Of a stretch of DNA of 25,946 nucleotides, positions 1-7,489 are shown piece after piece. Positions within the stretch are counted from its first letter, which is position 1; each line of letters begins with the position of its first letter. The position numbers were made by a program, and so were the translations under genes. The DNA is taken from positions 1 to 25,946 of the IMG/VR virus record IMGVR_UViG_3300025138_000304, one strand, 5' to 3'. The notes below the pieces were generated by a model that saw only the letters and a program-made list of their open reading frames with translations, had not been told where the DNA came from and made no database searches. This DNA comes from a virus.

Positions 1-2
1 GA

Positions 3-131
3 TTAGAAAATGCTATGGGAGATTCAGTAGATGCTGATCCTATAAAAAAATTAACTAGTACTTTTACATCAAATAAAGACTTTAAACCTGTTACTTATTA
101 TAAAATGATAATGTTTCCTAAAAAACAATAA
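3..131 (+). CDS. C-terminal end of an unidentified protein (portal gp20 position)
   Basis: An open frame enters from the left edge and ends at the TAA at 129-131, which directly abuts the ATG of the prohead protease gene. The visible 42 residues end in FKPVTYYKMIMFPKKQ and carry no motif I recognise. In T4 and its relatives the gene before gp21 is usually the portal protein gp20 or a small prohead core protein, so portal C-terminus is a guess from position only. Confidence 0.55.
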   Translation, partial: LENAMGDSVDADPIKKLTSTFTSNKDFKPVTYYKMIMFPKKQ

Positions 132-737
132 ATGAGCAAAAAGCTATTAATAGAAACTCATGCTATAAAGATATCTCCTTCCCAACTAACTGAAAACGTT
201 AGTAAGGAGAGTGGAAATCTTTTAGTTGAAGGTATTTTAGCTACGGCTGAGGTAAAAAATGGAAATGGTCGTTACTATTCAAAAGGACTATGGGACAGAG
301 AAATGGATAAGTACTCTGAACTAATTGAACAGAGACGTTCAATGGGGGAACTTGACCACCCAGAATCAACAGTTATTAACTTAAAAAACGTATCACATCT
401 TATATCAGAATATTGGTGGGATGGTGATAACTGTATGGGTAAGATAGAAATTTTACCTACCCCTTCGGGAAATATCCTTAAGGAACTAATTAAAAGTGGA
501 GTTACAGTAGGTGTATCATCTCGTGGTATGGGTTCATTAGAAGATAAAGGTGGAGTAATGGAAGTACAAGATGATTTTGAATTATTATGTTGGGATTTTG
601 TTTCAACACCATCAAACCCTGGTTCTTATATGCATACCTTAAATGAAGGTAAAAATATAGTTACATATGATTACACCAATGTAAATAAAGTAATCCACGA
701 AATCCTTTGTTCTAAAGGAAATTGTACTATTTTTTAA
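132..737 (+). CDS. 21: Prohead core maturation protease, T4 gp21-like
   Basis: This is a serine protease that cleaves scaffold and capsid proteins inside the prohead during head maturation. The 201-residue length fits the T4 family (about 210). Visible family features are GNGRYY (residues 44-49), GELDHP (72-77) with the likely catalytic His76, VGVSSRG (126-132) with the likely nucleophile Ser129 or Ser130, and WDFVSTPSNPGS (154-165), a conserved stretch near the active site. The ATG follows the upstream stop without a gap and has no Shine-Dalgarno sequence. Scaffold gp22 and capsid gp23 follow in the canonical T4 order, which strongly supports the call. Confidence 0.93.
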   Translation: MSKKLLIETHAIKISPSQLTENVSKESGNLLVEGILATAEVKNGNGRYYSKGLWDREMDKYSELIEQRRSMGELDHPESTVINLKNVSHLISEYWWDGDNCMGKIEILPTPSGNILKELIKSGVTVGVSSRGMGSLEDKGGVMEVQDDFELLCWDFVSTPSNPGSYMHTLNEGKNIVTYDYTNVNKVIHEILCSKGNCTIF

Positions 738-862
738 TTTTTACTTAATCTACATATACGTATAATCGCAATGTGTCATGAGTATCTAGATATGACACTA
801 AAATATATTATTCCCTATTACGATTTCTAATAATCGTATTTCACAAAAAAAATTTTGAGATT
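738..862 (+). promoter_or_regulatory. Structured leader between protease and scaffold genes
   Basis: This 125-nt gap holds a promoter-like box (752-766) and two inverted repeats. GTGTCAT at 773-779 pairs with ATGACAC at 792-798 (7 bp, loop 12). TACGATT at 819-825 pairs with AATCGTA at 832-838 (7 bp, loop 6). Neither is followed by a T-run, so they do not look like terminators. They would lie in the 5' leader of the scaffold/capsid transcript and could influence stability or translation; function is inferred only. Confidence 0.4.
752..766 (+). promoter_or_regulatory. Putative late promoter upstream of gp22-gp23
   Basis: The sequence acatatacgtataat contains TATAAT at 761-766 and resembles the recurring CATAT-N-TATAAT motif of this window, with two extra bases between the halves and without the trailing A-run. 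It lies 96 nt before the scaffold ATG. It is the most divergent of the twelve copies. Confidence 0.45.
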
Positions 863-1951
863 ATGGCAAACAATGATTTGTTAAAAGAAGCAATCGCTGA
901 TGCTAAAGCTGTTAAAGAAACTGCTATTGCAAACGCAAAACTTGCTCTTGAAGAAGCATTCACACCACATTTGAAATCTATGCTTTCAGCAAAATTAGAA
1001 GAAATGGACAAAGAAGACGTTGACGAAGGATACGATAAGTATGAAGAAGATGACGTTAAAGCAGAAATGTATTCTAAAGATGATATGAAAGAAGAGAGAG
1101 AAGATATGGATGAAGCTAAAGAAGAGCTTGATGAAATTGACCTTGACGAACTACTTGCAGAACTTGAATTGGATGAAGACAAACGTACAGATGCTGAAGA
1201 AGAAGGCTACTTGGACGGTATGAGAGACGAAAAAGCGGACTTGAAAGAGGACGAACGTACTGATGCTGAAGAAGAAGGCTACAAAGATGGCATGAAAGAC
1301 GAGAAAGAAGACATGGAAGACAAAGACGACGAGGAAATTGACCTTGAAGATATGTCAGAAGATGACTTAAAAGGATTCATTGAGGATGTTATTAAAGATT
1401 TAGTAGCAGACGGAACAATTGAAGCAGGTGATGAAGCAATGGAAGATGAAGAAGATGTTGTAGATGTTGAAGACGTTGAAGATGTGGATGTTGATGTAGA
1501 AATCGACGAAGAAAAAGACATGGACAAAGGTGAAACAGGTGTTGGAAACGAGGATGGAGACAGAGATGACTCTAGAATTGAAAAAGAAACCGAAAAAATG
1601 AGATTCAAAGAAGCAATTGATGAAATCAATGAGCTTAAAAAAGAATTAAATGAAGTTAACCTTTTAAATGCTAAACTTCTTTACACTAACAAAGTTTTTA
1701 AATCTAAAAACTTATCTGAAGACAAAAAAGTTAGAGTGCTTAAAGCATTTGACAAAGCGTCAACAGTAAAAGAAGCTAAAGTTATTTTTGAAACATTAAA
1801 CGAAGGTTTAGTATCAAAAACAGAAGCTATTGCAAGACCAAAAGGTGCTGCATCTAAAGCAACTGGAACAATAACTGAAGCTAAAAAACAACCAATAATT
1901 GAATCAAACGATGTTTACAACAGAATGCGTAAACTAGCTGGTTTAATTTAA
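863..1951 (+). CDS. 22: Prohead scaffolding core protein, T4 gp22-like
   Basis: This protein forms the internal scaffold on which the capsid assembles and is later degraded by the gp21 protease. It has 362 residues, longer than T4 gp22 (about 270). The N-terminus is helical and charged (residues 1-50). Residues 50-240 are extremely acidic and include a 24-residue tandem duplication beginning RTDAEEEGY at 108 and again at 132. The C-terminal third (about 245-362) is helical with NLSEDKKVRVLKAFDKAST, as in marine T4-like gp22 homologues, and ends RMRKLAGLI. It lies between protease and capsid genes. Its only nearby promoter box is far upstream, and the capsid gene 37 nt downstream is probably cotranscribed. 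Confidence 0.88.
   Translation: MANNDLLKEAIADAKAVKETAIANAKLALEEAFTPHLKSMLSAKLEEMDKEDVDEGYDKYEEDDVKAEMYSKDDMKEEREDMDEAKEELDEIDLDELLAELELDEDKRTDAEEEGYLDGMRDEKADLKEDERTDAEEEGYKDGMKDEKEDMEDKDDEEIDLEDMSEDDLKGFIEDVIKDLVADGTIEAGDEAMEDEEDVVDVEDVEDVDVDVEIDEEKDMDKGETGVGNEDGDRDDSRIEKETEKMRFKEAIDEINELKKELNEVNLLNAKLLYTNKVFKSKNLSEDKKVRVLKAFDKASTVKEAKVIFETLNEGLVSKTEAIARPKGAASKATGTITEAKKQPIIESNDVYNRMRKLAGLI
1184..1327 (+). repeat. 72-bp in-frame tandem duplication in the scaffold gene
   Basis: Two adjacent 72-bp copies start at 1184 and 1256. Each encodes the 24-residue pattern RTDAEEEGYxDGMxDEKxDxxE. The first part of the unit is nearly identical at the DNA level and the rest has diverged, so this is not a very recent duplication. 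Confidence 0.8.
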
Positions 1952-1988
1952 AACTTAAAAATTAATTAACCTTAAAAAACTTAAAAAA

Positions 1989-3683
1989 ATGAGCTTAAAT
2001 ACTCTTTTAGAAAGCGCAAACCCTTATCAGTCTTTACAGTCTGACGCGGCTAGATTAGCTAGCAAATGGGAAAAAACAGGTTTATTGGAAGGAATGAATG
2101 GTGCCCACAAAAATAATATGGGTCTTATTCTTGAAAACCAAGCTAAACAACTTGTAGTAGAATCATCACAAACTAGTGGTGGTGTAGGAAATGGTGGAAC
2201 ATTCTCTTCACAAACTGGCGTAAACGTTGGTGGACAGTGGGCAGGTGTTGCTTTACCATTAGTACGTAAAGTATTTGGACAAATTGCTGCACAGGAATTT
2301 GTATCAGTACAACCAATGAATTTACCTTCTGGTCTTGTATTCTTTTTAGATTTCCAATATGGATCTTCTAAGACTCCATTCGCAGCAGGTTCTTCATTAT
2401 ATGGTGACAAAGGTGCAGGTGATAATCCTTTTGGAAACACTAACACAGGTGGACTTTATGGATCAGGTAGATTTGGATATTCAATCCAAAATACTCAATC
2501 TTTAAATGTAGTATCAACTGCCGCTAATACAACTTGGGATGAAGTAAACTTTAATAGTGATTTTTCTGCTTCTGTAGCAGCTGGTGACTATACAACTATT
2601 TCAGTACCAACTTCATCTTTAAAATTTGGTGATTTTGATGGTGTAAAAGGATTTAATATTTTCTCTGGATCTGCAACTGCAGCTGTAATTACAGGATCTA
2701 ATGGTCAAGTACCTGGTTCACAAGTAGCTGAATTCACATCTTATGATGGTGGAGCAAATGTAAAATTCGTTGTACTAGATACAGCATTTACAAATGATTT
2801 ATTAGTAGCTGTAAACTACCAAATACAACCACAAGATAATAACAGAGGTGATTTTGAAGCTGGTAACCCACATCCAAACTCATTTAACGATGAATCAGGA
2901 GCTAACTGTTGCCCAGACCAAGTAATTCCAGAAATCAACATTCAGATGCAATCATCTGCAATAGTTGCTAAAACTAGAAAACTTAAAGCTGTATGGACAC
3001 CAGAATTTGCACAGGATTTAAATGCATACCATGCATTAGATGCTGAAGCTGAATTAACTTCAATCCTTAGTGAGTACATTTCATTAGAAATCGATTTAGA
3101 AATTCTTTCTATGTTGATCGATGGTGCTGCTGCAGGAACTGAAACTTGGTCGGCTGTAAACAACATCTCTATCACAGGTACAGGTGCTACTATCGCAGAA
3201 ACTAATTTAGGATTCTATAATAGTCAAGGACAATGGTTCCAAACATTAGGAACTAAAATTCAGAAATTAAGTAACATCATTCACCAGAAAACTCTACGTG
3301 GTGGTGCTAACTTTATGGTTGTTTCTCCAACTGTAGCAACTGTTTTGGAATCAATTCCAGGATTTGCTGCTGACACAGATGGTGATGCTGCTAAAATGAG
3401 CTATGCATTTGGTGTACAAAAAGTTGGTGCTTTAAATAGCCGCCAAAAAGTATACAAAAACCCTTACATGACTGCTAACACAATCCTATTAGGATACCGT
3501 GGTACTCAGTTTTTAGAAAGTGGTGCTGTATTTGCTCCTTACATTCCGTTAATCATGACTCCACTTGTATACGATCCAGATACGTTCGTACCAAGAAAAG
3601 GTCTATTAACTAGATATGCTAAGAAAATGGTTCGTCCAGAATTTTATGGAACAATCAACGTAGCTGGTTTAGATACTTTATAG
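1989..3683 (+). CDS. 23: Major capsid protein, T4 gp23-like
   Basis: This protein builds the hexameric shell of the head. At 564 residues it is somewhat longer than T4 gp23 (521). Segments that match the T4 family are VQPMNLPSGLVFFLDFQYG (about 106-124), then AKTRKLKAVWTPEFAQDL followed by a DAEAELTSILS stretch, and near the C-terminus APYIPLIMTPLVYDPDTF plus GLLTRYAKKMVRPEFYGTI. The N-terminal prosegment has two possible gp21 cleavage sites of the (I/L/V)-x-E type, after Glu49 (ILE) and after Glu58 (VVE). The latter lies at the position of the known T4 site, before the QTSGG stretch. The gene has no promoter motif of its own, so it probably shares the gp22 transcript, and it is closed by a strong terminator. 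Confidence 0.96.
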   Translation: MSLNTLLESANPYQSLQSDAARLASKWEKTGLLEGMNGAHKNNMGLILENQAKQLVVESSQTSGGVGNGGTFSSQTGVNVGGQWAGVALPLVRKVFGQIAAQEFVSVQPMNLPSGLVFFLDFQYGSSKTPFAAGSSLYGDKGAGDNPFGNTNTGGLYGSGRFGYSIQNTQSLNVVSTAANTTWDEVNFNSDFSASVAAGDYTTISVPTSSLKFGDFDGVKGFNIFSGSATAAVITGSNGQVPGSQVAEFTSYDGGANVKFVVLDTAFTNDLLVAVNYQIQPQDNNRGDFEAGNPHPNSFNDESGANCCPDQVIPEINIQMQSSAIVAKTRKLKAVWTPEFAQDLNAYHALDAEAELTSILSEYISLEIDLEILSMLIDGAAAGTETWSAVNNISITGTGATIAETNLGFYNSQGQWFQTLGTKIQKLSNIIHQKTLRGGANFMVVSPTVATVLESIPGFAADTDGDAAKMSYAFGVQKVGALNSRQKVYKNPYMTANTILLGYRGTQFLESGAVFAPYIPLIMTPLVYDPDTFVPRKGLLTRYAKKMVRPEFYGTINVAGLDTL

Positions 3684-3711
3684 TATTTAGATTAATACAC
3701 TTTAATAAAAT

Positions 3712-3741
3712 TAACCCGGTCTTTGACCGGGTTTTTTTTTT
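3712..3741 (+). terminator. Intrinsic terminator after the capsid gene
   Basis: AACCCGGTC (3713-3721), loop TTT and GACCGGGTT (3725-3733) form a perfect GC-rich 9-bp hairpin followed by an uninterrupted T-run to 3741. It ends the head transcript. Confidence 0.93.
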
Positions 3742-3747
3742 ACTTTT

Positions 3748-3763
3748 CATATGTATAATAAAA
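3748..3763 (+). promoter_or_regulatory. Putative late promoter upstream of phoH
   Basis: catatgtataataaaa matches the window's recurring motif. It sits directly after the capsid terminator, so it would restart transcription. TATAAT is at 3754-3759, 122 nt before the phoH ATG, leaving an unusually long leader. Confidence 0.7.
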
Positions 3764-3881
3764 TGCGTTATACCCAAACTATATTTATCTCATTATATAG
3801 CTATATCAATAATTTACTGTCTTTTAACGTATTTACAACGGTTACATTCACGGATAACATAACCCTTAATTTCAAGAATTT

Positions 3882-4619
3882 ATGGCAAGTAAGCACCATA
3901 CGGACGATGTATATCGACCTAAGAGAATTCCTAAAAACCCAATTAAGTTCAAACTCCAACTTAATGATGAACAAAAAGAAGCAAAATCAATTATACTTGA
4001 AAACACAGTCACTCTTTTAGGTGGTAGTGCAGGTAGTGGAAAAACATTATTAGCATGTAATGTTGCTTTAGATGGATTATTACGAAGACAATACGATAAA
4101 ATAATAATAACCAGACCTACGGTATCAAAAGAAGAAATAGGATTTTTACCTGGTGATTTAAGAGAAAAAATGGATCCCTGGGTTCAACCTATTTATCAAA
4201 ATTTTTTTCAATTATATGATAAGGTTAAAATAGAAAAACTTATTGAAGATGGTAAAATAGAAATAGTACCAGTATCTTTTATGAGAGGTAGAACATTTTT
4301 AGATTCTATGATAATAGTAGATGAAGCACAAAATGTTACTCATGAACAAATGGAAATGATAACTTCCCGTTTAGGATTAAGAAGTAAAATGATGGTATGT
4401 GGTGATGCCCAGCAAACAGATCTAAAAAAGAAATCAGATTCTGGTTTTAAGTTTTTATATTCTGCAGCTAGAAAAATTAAAAATTTAGAAGCAATTACTT
4501 TAATTACTAACCATAGAAATGAAATTGTTGAAGATTTATTAGAATATTACCAAGAAGCAATTGATAATGGAATATCTATTATAACTTCTGGTTCTAACAA
4601 TTATAATAATAGAAATTAG
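3882..4619 (+). CDS. phoH: PhoH-like P-loop ATPase
   Basis: The 245-residue protein is a PhoH-family ATPase, related to the ATPase part of RNA helicases and common in marine phages. Its precise role in phage is unsettled. Walker A is GGSAGSGKT (residues 47-55) and Walker B is IIVDEAQ (144-150, Asp147/Glu148). Further family motifs are TRPT near 78-80, GFLPGD near 87-92, RGRTF near 135-139 and GDAQQTD (174-180). The start chosen is ATG 3882, with the basic leader MASKHHTDDVYRPKRIP. It lies inside the virion block between capsid and neck genes, with its own promoter-like box at 3748, so it may be expressed late. It is complete, with no missing key residue. Confidence 0.93.
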   Translation: MASKHHTDDVYRPKRIPKNPIKFKLQLNDEQKEAKSIILENTVTLLGGSAGSGKTLLACNVALDGLLRRQYDKIIITRPTVSKEEIGFLPGDLREKMDPWVQPIYQNFFQLYDKVKIEKLIEDGKIEIVPVSFMRGRTFLDSMIIVDEAQNVTHEQMEMITSRLGLRSKMMVCGDAQQTDLKKKSDSGFKFLYSAARKIKNLEAITLITNHRNEIVEDLLEYYQEAIDNGISIITSGSNNYNNRN

Positions 4620-4622
4620 TAC

Positions 4623-4638
4623 CATATTTATAATAAAA
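4623..4638 (+). promoter_or_regulatory. Putative late promoter
   Basis: catatttataataaaa is a perfect consensus copy. TATAAT at 4629-4634 ends 11 nt before the ATG at 4646. A conventional -10 spacing would put transcription start within a few bases of the start codon. Confidence 0.75.
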
Positions 4639-4645
4639 TAAAACA

Positions 4646-5188
4646 ATGGCAATATGTAATCCAACAGGATCATTATCTGTAACTATTAGAGAAGAAATAA
4701 GATTACCTAATGGTAATATGGAGCAATCTATTAATACCGAGGTTATTACTAATGTTAATCAAATAATGAAAAGGACTGATACTATAGCTCCTACATTTAG
4801 TGGAAGTGGAATTGAAATATTAAAATTTGTAGATTCTGAAGAACAGCAAACTGCTGGTTCTTTTGTTAGGGATACAGTTAAATATATGAGATTTACAAAT
4901 TTATGTAAAACAAATTTTGTATCTTTATATTTAATCCAAGATAGCCCAGAAGCACAAAATCCTAATGTTGGTAATGTAGGATCAGGAGATGAATCTTTAT
5001 TTAAACTAGATGCAGGAAAATCTATGGTATTTTCAAATGCTCAATTTCAAGGAACTGACTATTATGATTATGTAGTAGAAGGATATGTTGATATTCAGTA
5101 TTTCTCATCCTTTGCTTCTTTATCTTCAATTAAGGCAAAAGCAGATACAGCAAATGTACAAATAGAGTATTTTGTAGCATCTTCATAA
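4646..5188 (+). CDS. Unknown protein, probable virion structural protein
   Basis: I do not recognise this 180-residue protein. It has no signal peptide or membrane segment. Composition suggests mostly beta structure, with hydrophobic-alternating stretches such as VSLYLIQDS and YVVEGYVDIQYFSS and an acidic, Gly/Asn-rich loop around residues 105-120. It has its own consensus promoter box and a further box directly after it, so it is a single-gene unit between phoH and a fibre-like gene. A head decoration or other accessory virion protein is possible from context alone. Confidence 0.8.
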   Translation: MAICNPTGSLSVTIREEIRLPNGNMEQSINTEVITNVNQIMKRTDTIAPTFSGSGIEILKFVDSEEQQTAGSFVRDTVKYMRFTNLCKTNFVSLYLIQDSPEAQNPNVGNVGSGDESLFKLDAGKSMVFSNAQFQGTDYYDYVVEGYVDIQYFSSFASLSSIKAKADTANVQIEYFVASS

Positions 5189-5202
5189 TATTTATAACAA
5201 AA
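5187..5202 (+). promoter_or_regulatory. Putative late promoter
   Basis: aatatttataacaaaa is a near-consensus copy (TATAAC at 5193-5198) immediately after the stop of the preceding gene and 19 nt before the ATG at 5218. Confidence 0.62.
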
Positions 5203-5217
5203 TTAAATTAATAAAAA

Positions 5218-5688
5218 ATGGCATTAACATACAGAACAGGCTCAGACGGTAAAGGATCAGCTTTAACAATAAACGAGTTAGATAATAACTTTAGATATTT
5301 TACGGGATCACATCCTATAAATGGTGATTTAATAATTACTGGTTCAATAACAGTTTCTGGATCAAAAAATTCAGTATTTGATATTGACACTTTCGATTTA
5401 CAAATTACAGGTGGGTTAGATGTTTCAAGAGATGTAGCAGTTCGAGACGATTTAACAGTATATGATGATACTAATTTAAGAAAAGATGTTAATATAGGGT
5501 ATCAAGATTCTGCCCCAGGTTTTGGGTATACTTTAGCAGTAACTCAATCAAACAATACTTCAGGTTCAGCTAGGTTTATAGGTGGTATAACAATGGAAAG
5601 TTTACCTACAGTAGAACCTGCCGTATCCGGTCAATTATGGTTATCAGGTAGTTTTAGTAATTCAAAATATTTAATGGTAAGAGATTAA
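5218..5688 (+). CDS. Small tail-fibre-like virion protein
   Basis: The 156-residue protein starts MALTYRTGSDGKGSALTINELDNNF. This resembles the N-terminal pattern (GSPLT-x-x-E-[LM]-D-x-NF) seen in many phage tail-fibre and structural proteins. The middle has a beta-repeat signature, GDLIITGSITVSGS (about 40-53) and LQITGGLDVSRDVAVRDDLTV, like trimeric fibre shafts. The C-terminus, LPTVEPAVSGQLWLSGSF, resembles the closing motif of marine phage fibre proteins. A similar VIITRDLTVQG module occurs in the protein at 8921. The gene has its own promoter box and a terminator 30 nt downstream. Confidence 0.78.
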   Translation: MALTYRTGSDGKGSALTINELDNNFRYFTGSHPINGDLIITGSITVSGSKNSVFDIDTFDLQITGGLDVSRDVAVRDDLTVYDDTNLRKDVNIGYQDSAPGFGYTLAVTQSNNTSGSARFIGGITMESLPTVEPAVSGQLWLSGSFSNSKYLMVRD

Positions 5689-5718
5689 CGTATACTTAAA
5701 CATATAAATAAAATTATG

Positions 5719-5745
5719 GAGGACTCAATTTGAGTCCTCTTTTTT
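5719..5745 (+). terminator. Intrinsic terminator before the neck module
   Basis: GAGGACTC (5719-5726) pairs with GAGTCCTC (5732-5739) across an AATTT loop, followed by TTTTTT at 5740-5745. The inverted repeat is perfect and could extend into the loop. The next promoter box starts one base after the T-run. Confidence 0.9.
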
Positions 5746-5761
5746 CATATTTATAATAAAA
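5746..5761 (+). promoter_or_regulatory. Putative late promoter of the neck module
   Basis: catatttataataaaa is a perfect consensus copy placed back-to-back with the preceding terminator. TATAAT (5752-5757) ends 15 nt before the gp13-like ATG at 5773. Confidence 0.75.
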
Positions 5762-5772
5762 CTAATTATATT

Positions 5773-6957
5773 ATGAATGTACCTATATATGATGGTAACC
5801 CTTTATGGAACCCAGATGCAGTACCTTTTGGATTTTACAATAATAGTATTGAGTTTCAAGTTGACTGTGTAAAAGTTGCTGAGTTTTGTGCTATTAGATT
5901 AGGTTATCCCTTAGTTGACATTGAATTACAATCAAGTTCATTTTTTACTGCTTTTGAAGAAGCAATTACAGTATATGGGAATGAATTATATGCCTATTTA
6001 GTTAGAGATAATATGCTAACATTAGAAGGATTTGAAATTGAAGATTTTATCTTTTTAAATAATAGTATAGTTACCCCTAATTTAGGAGCAGTAATTAGAA
6101 TGTCAGAACAATATGGGGCAGAAGCAGGTACTGGTGGTAATGTACCTTGGTATAAAGGAAGTATCCCCTTAACATCAAGTGTCCAAGACTATGATTTAAA
6201 GGCGTGGGCTAAAAAAGAAAATATAACAGGTAGTATAGAAATTAAACGAGTATTTTACCAAGAACCTGTCCCAGCTTCTGCAAGATATTTAGACCCATTT
6301 GATGGTTTTGGATTTGGAGGCGTAGCGGCCGCAGGACTAATGGAAGTAGGAGGTTTTGGTGGTGGAATGGGTTATTTAATGATGCCACTTAGTTATGACA
6401 TGCAAGTAATCCAAGCTATTGAAATGAACACTCAGGTTAGATTATCTAATTATAGTTTTGAAATGCATGATAATGTATTAAGAGTATTTCCAATCCCATC
6501 AAGCAACAACCATCTTGAAGTAGAAGGTTCTAGTTCTTGTGCTGGGAATATGTGGTTTGAATATATTAAAGTAAATGATAGAACAAGTGGAAGTGTAGAT
6601 CCCTCATGCGGACAAGTAACAAATGCTTCTAATATGCCTTATACTAATCCTAATTATGATTTAATAAATTCAATTGGTAGACAATGGATTTTTGAGTATA
6701 CATTAGCATTAGTAAAAGAAATTTTAGGATATGTAAGAGGAAAATATAGTACTATTCCAATACCTAATGCTGATTTAACTTTAAATCAAGCTGATTTATT
6801 AGCAGCAGCAACAGCAGAAAAAACAGCATTATTAGAGAGATTAAGAGCATATTTTGATGAAATGTCTCGTGCTTCTTTATTAGAAAGAAGAGCAAGTGAA
6901 AAAGAAAGTAGAGATAAAGAATTAGAAGGTGTCCCAACCTTTATTTATATAGGATAA
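5773..6957 (+). CDS. 13: Neck protein, T4 gp13-like
   Basis: This is probably the head-completion/neck protein that joins the portal vertex to the tail. It has 394 residues, longer than T4 gp13 (about 310). The N-terminal half contains VAEFCAIRLGYPLVDIEL (about 36-53) and FEEAITVYGNELY, as in marine T4-like neck proteins. A Gly-rich loop, GFGFGGVAAAGLMEVGGFGG (about 178-197), looks like an insertion. The C-terminal part, IGRQWIFEYTLALVKEILG followed by RGKYSTIPIP and a long charged helix, is the most family-like segment. The next gene starts 1 nt after this stop, and gp14- and gp15-like genes follow in T4 order. Confidence 0.82.
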   Translation: MNVPIYDGNPLWNPDAVPFGFYNNSIEFQVDCVKVAEFCAIRLGYPLVDIELQSSSFFTAFEEAITVYGNELYAYLVRDNMLTLEGFEIEDFIFLNNSIVTPNLGAVIRMSEQYGAEAGTGGNVPWYKGSIPLTSSVQDYDLKAWAKKENITGSIEIKRVFYQEPVPASARYLDPFDGFGFGGVAAAGLMEVGGFGGGMGYLMMPLSYDMQVIQAIEMNTQVRLSNYSFEMHDNVLRVFPIPSSNNHLEVEGSSSCAGNMWFEYIKVNDRTSGSVDPSCGQVTNASNMPYTNPNYDLINSIGRQWIFEYTLALVKEILGYVRGKYSTIPIPNADLTLNQADLLAAATAEKTALLERLRAYFDEMSRASLLERRASEKESRDKELEGVPTFIYIG

Positions 6958-6958
6958 T

Positions 6959-7489
6959 ATGGCAATGTATACAGGACTCAGGGATGTTTCACTCTTGAGA
7001 AAATTAAATAGAGAATTAATGGGTAATATTATTACTCAACAATGTGCTATATATCAATTTAAACTAGAAGAAACTAAAGTTAATATATATGGTGAAGCAG
7101 CTGGTGAAAAATTTTATAATGGTCCTTTCTTATTTAATGTTTTAATAAATAGAGAAGACCAACAATATGGTGAAGATGAAGAAGGTATACAATTTAACCA
7201 AGCTATTAATTTTTACTTTTTACGAGATGATTTAAAAGTAGCTAATATTGTACCTGAAGTAGGTGATATTATATTATATCAAGAAGGTTATTATGGAGTA
7301 CAAAGTACTGTAGGAAACCAATATTGGGGAGGAAAAAATCCTGCATATCCTAATAATAATTCTGATGGTACTCTCAACCCTTTAAACCCTGGTTTAGATA
7401 AATTTGGAGAAAGTGTATCTATACTAGTATCAACATATTACATACCAGCAGATAAAGTTGCTATTTCACCATATAAAGAAAGATTTTAA
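6959..7489 (+). CDS. 14: Neck protein, T4 gp14-like
   Basis: This 176-residue head-tail connector protein is shorter than T4 gp14 (about 256). Family features are KVNIYGEAAGEKFYNGP (about 40-56), INFYFLRDDL (about 83-92), VPEVGDIILYQEGYYGV (about 98-114), and a C-terminal SVSILVSTYYIPADKV segment. AGGA lies just before the ATG, but those bases also encode the end of the previous gene. The last base of the TAA stop at 7487-7489 is the A of the next ATG, so translation is probably coupled through gp13-gp14-gp15. Confidence 0.83.
   Translation: MAMYTGLRDVSLLRKLNRELMGNIITQQCAIYQFKLEETKVNIYGEAAGEKFYNGPFLFNVLINREDQQYGEDEEGIQFNQAINFYFLRDDLKVANIVPEVGDIILYQEGYYGVQSTVGNQYWGGKNPAYPNNNSDGTLNPLNPGLDKFGESVSILVSTYYIPADKVAISPYKERF

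Noticed and set aside
841-1629. Minus-strand Ser-rich frames opposite the scaffold gene
   Set aside because: They mirror the Glu/Asp codons (GAA, GAT) of the acidic scaffold, read as TTC/ATC/TCA/TCT on the other strand, and have no family features.
3751-4020. Plus-strand 89-codon frame before and overlapping phoH
   Set aside because: Its start lies within the promoter-like box, it overlaps the well-supported phoH start in another frame, and its sequence has no recognisable features.
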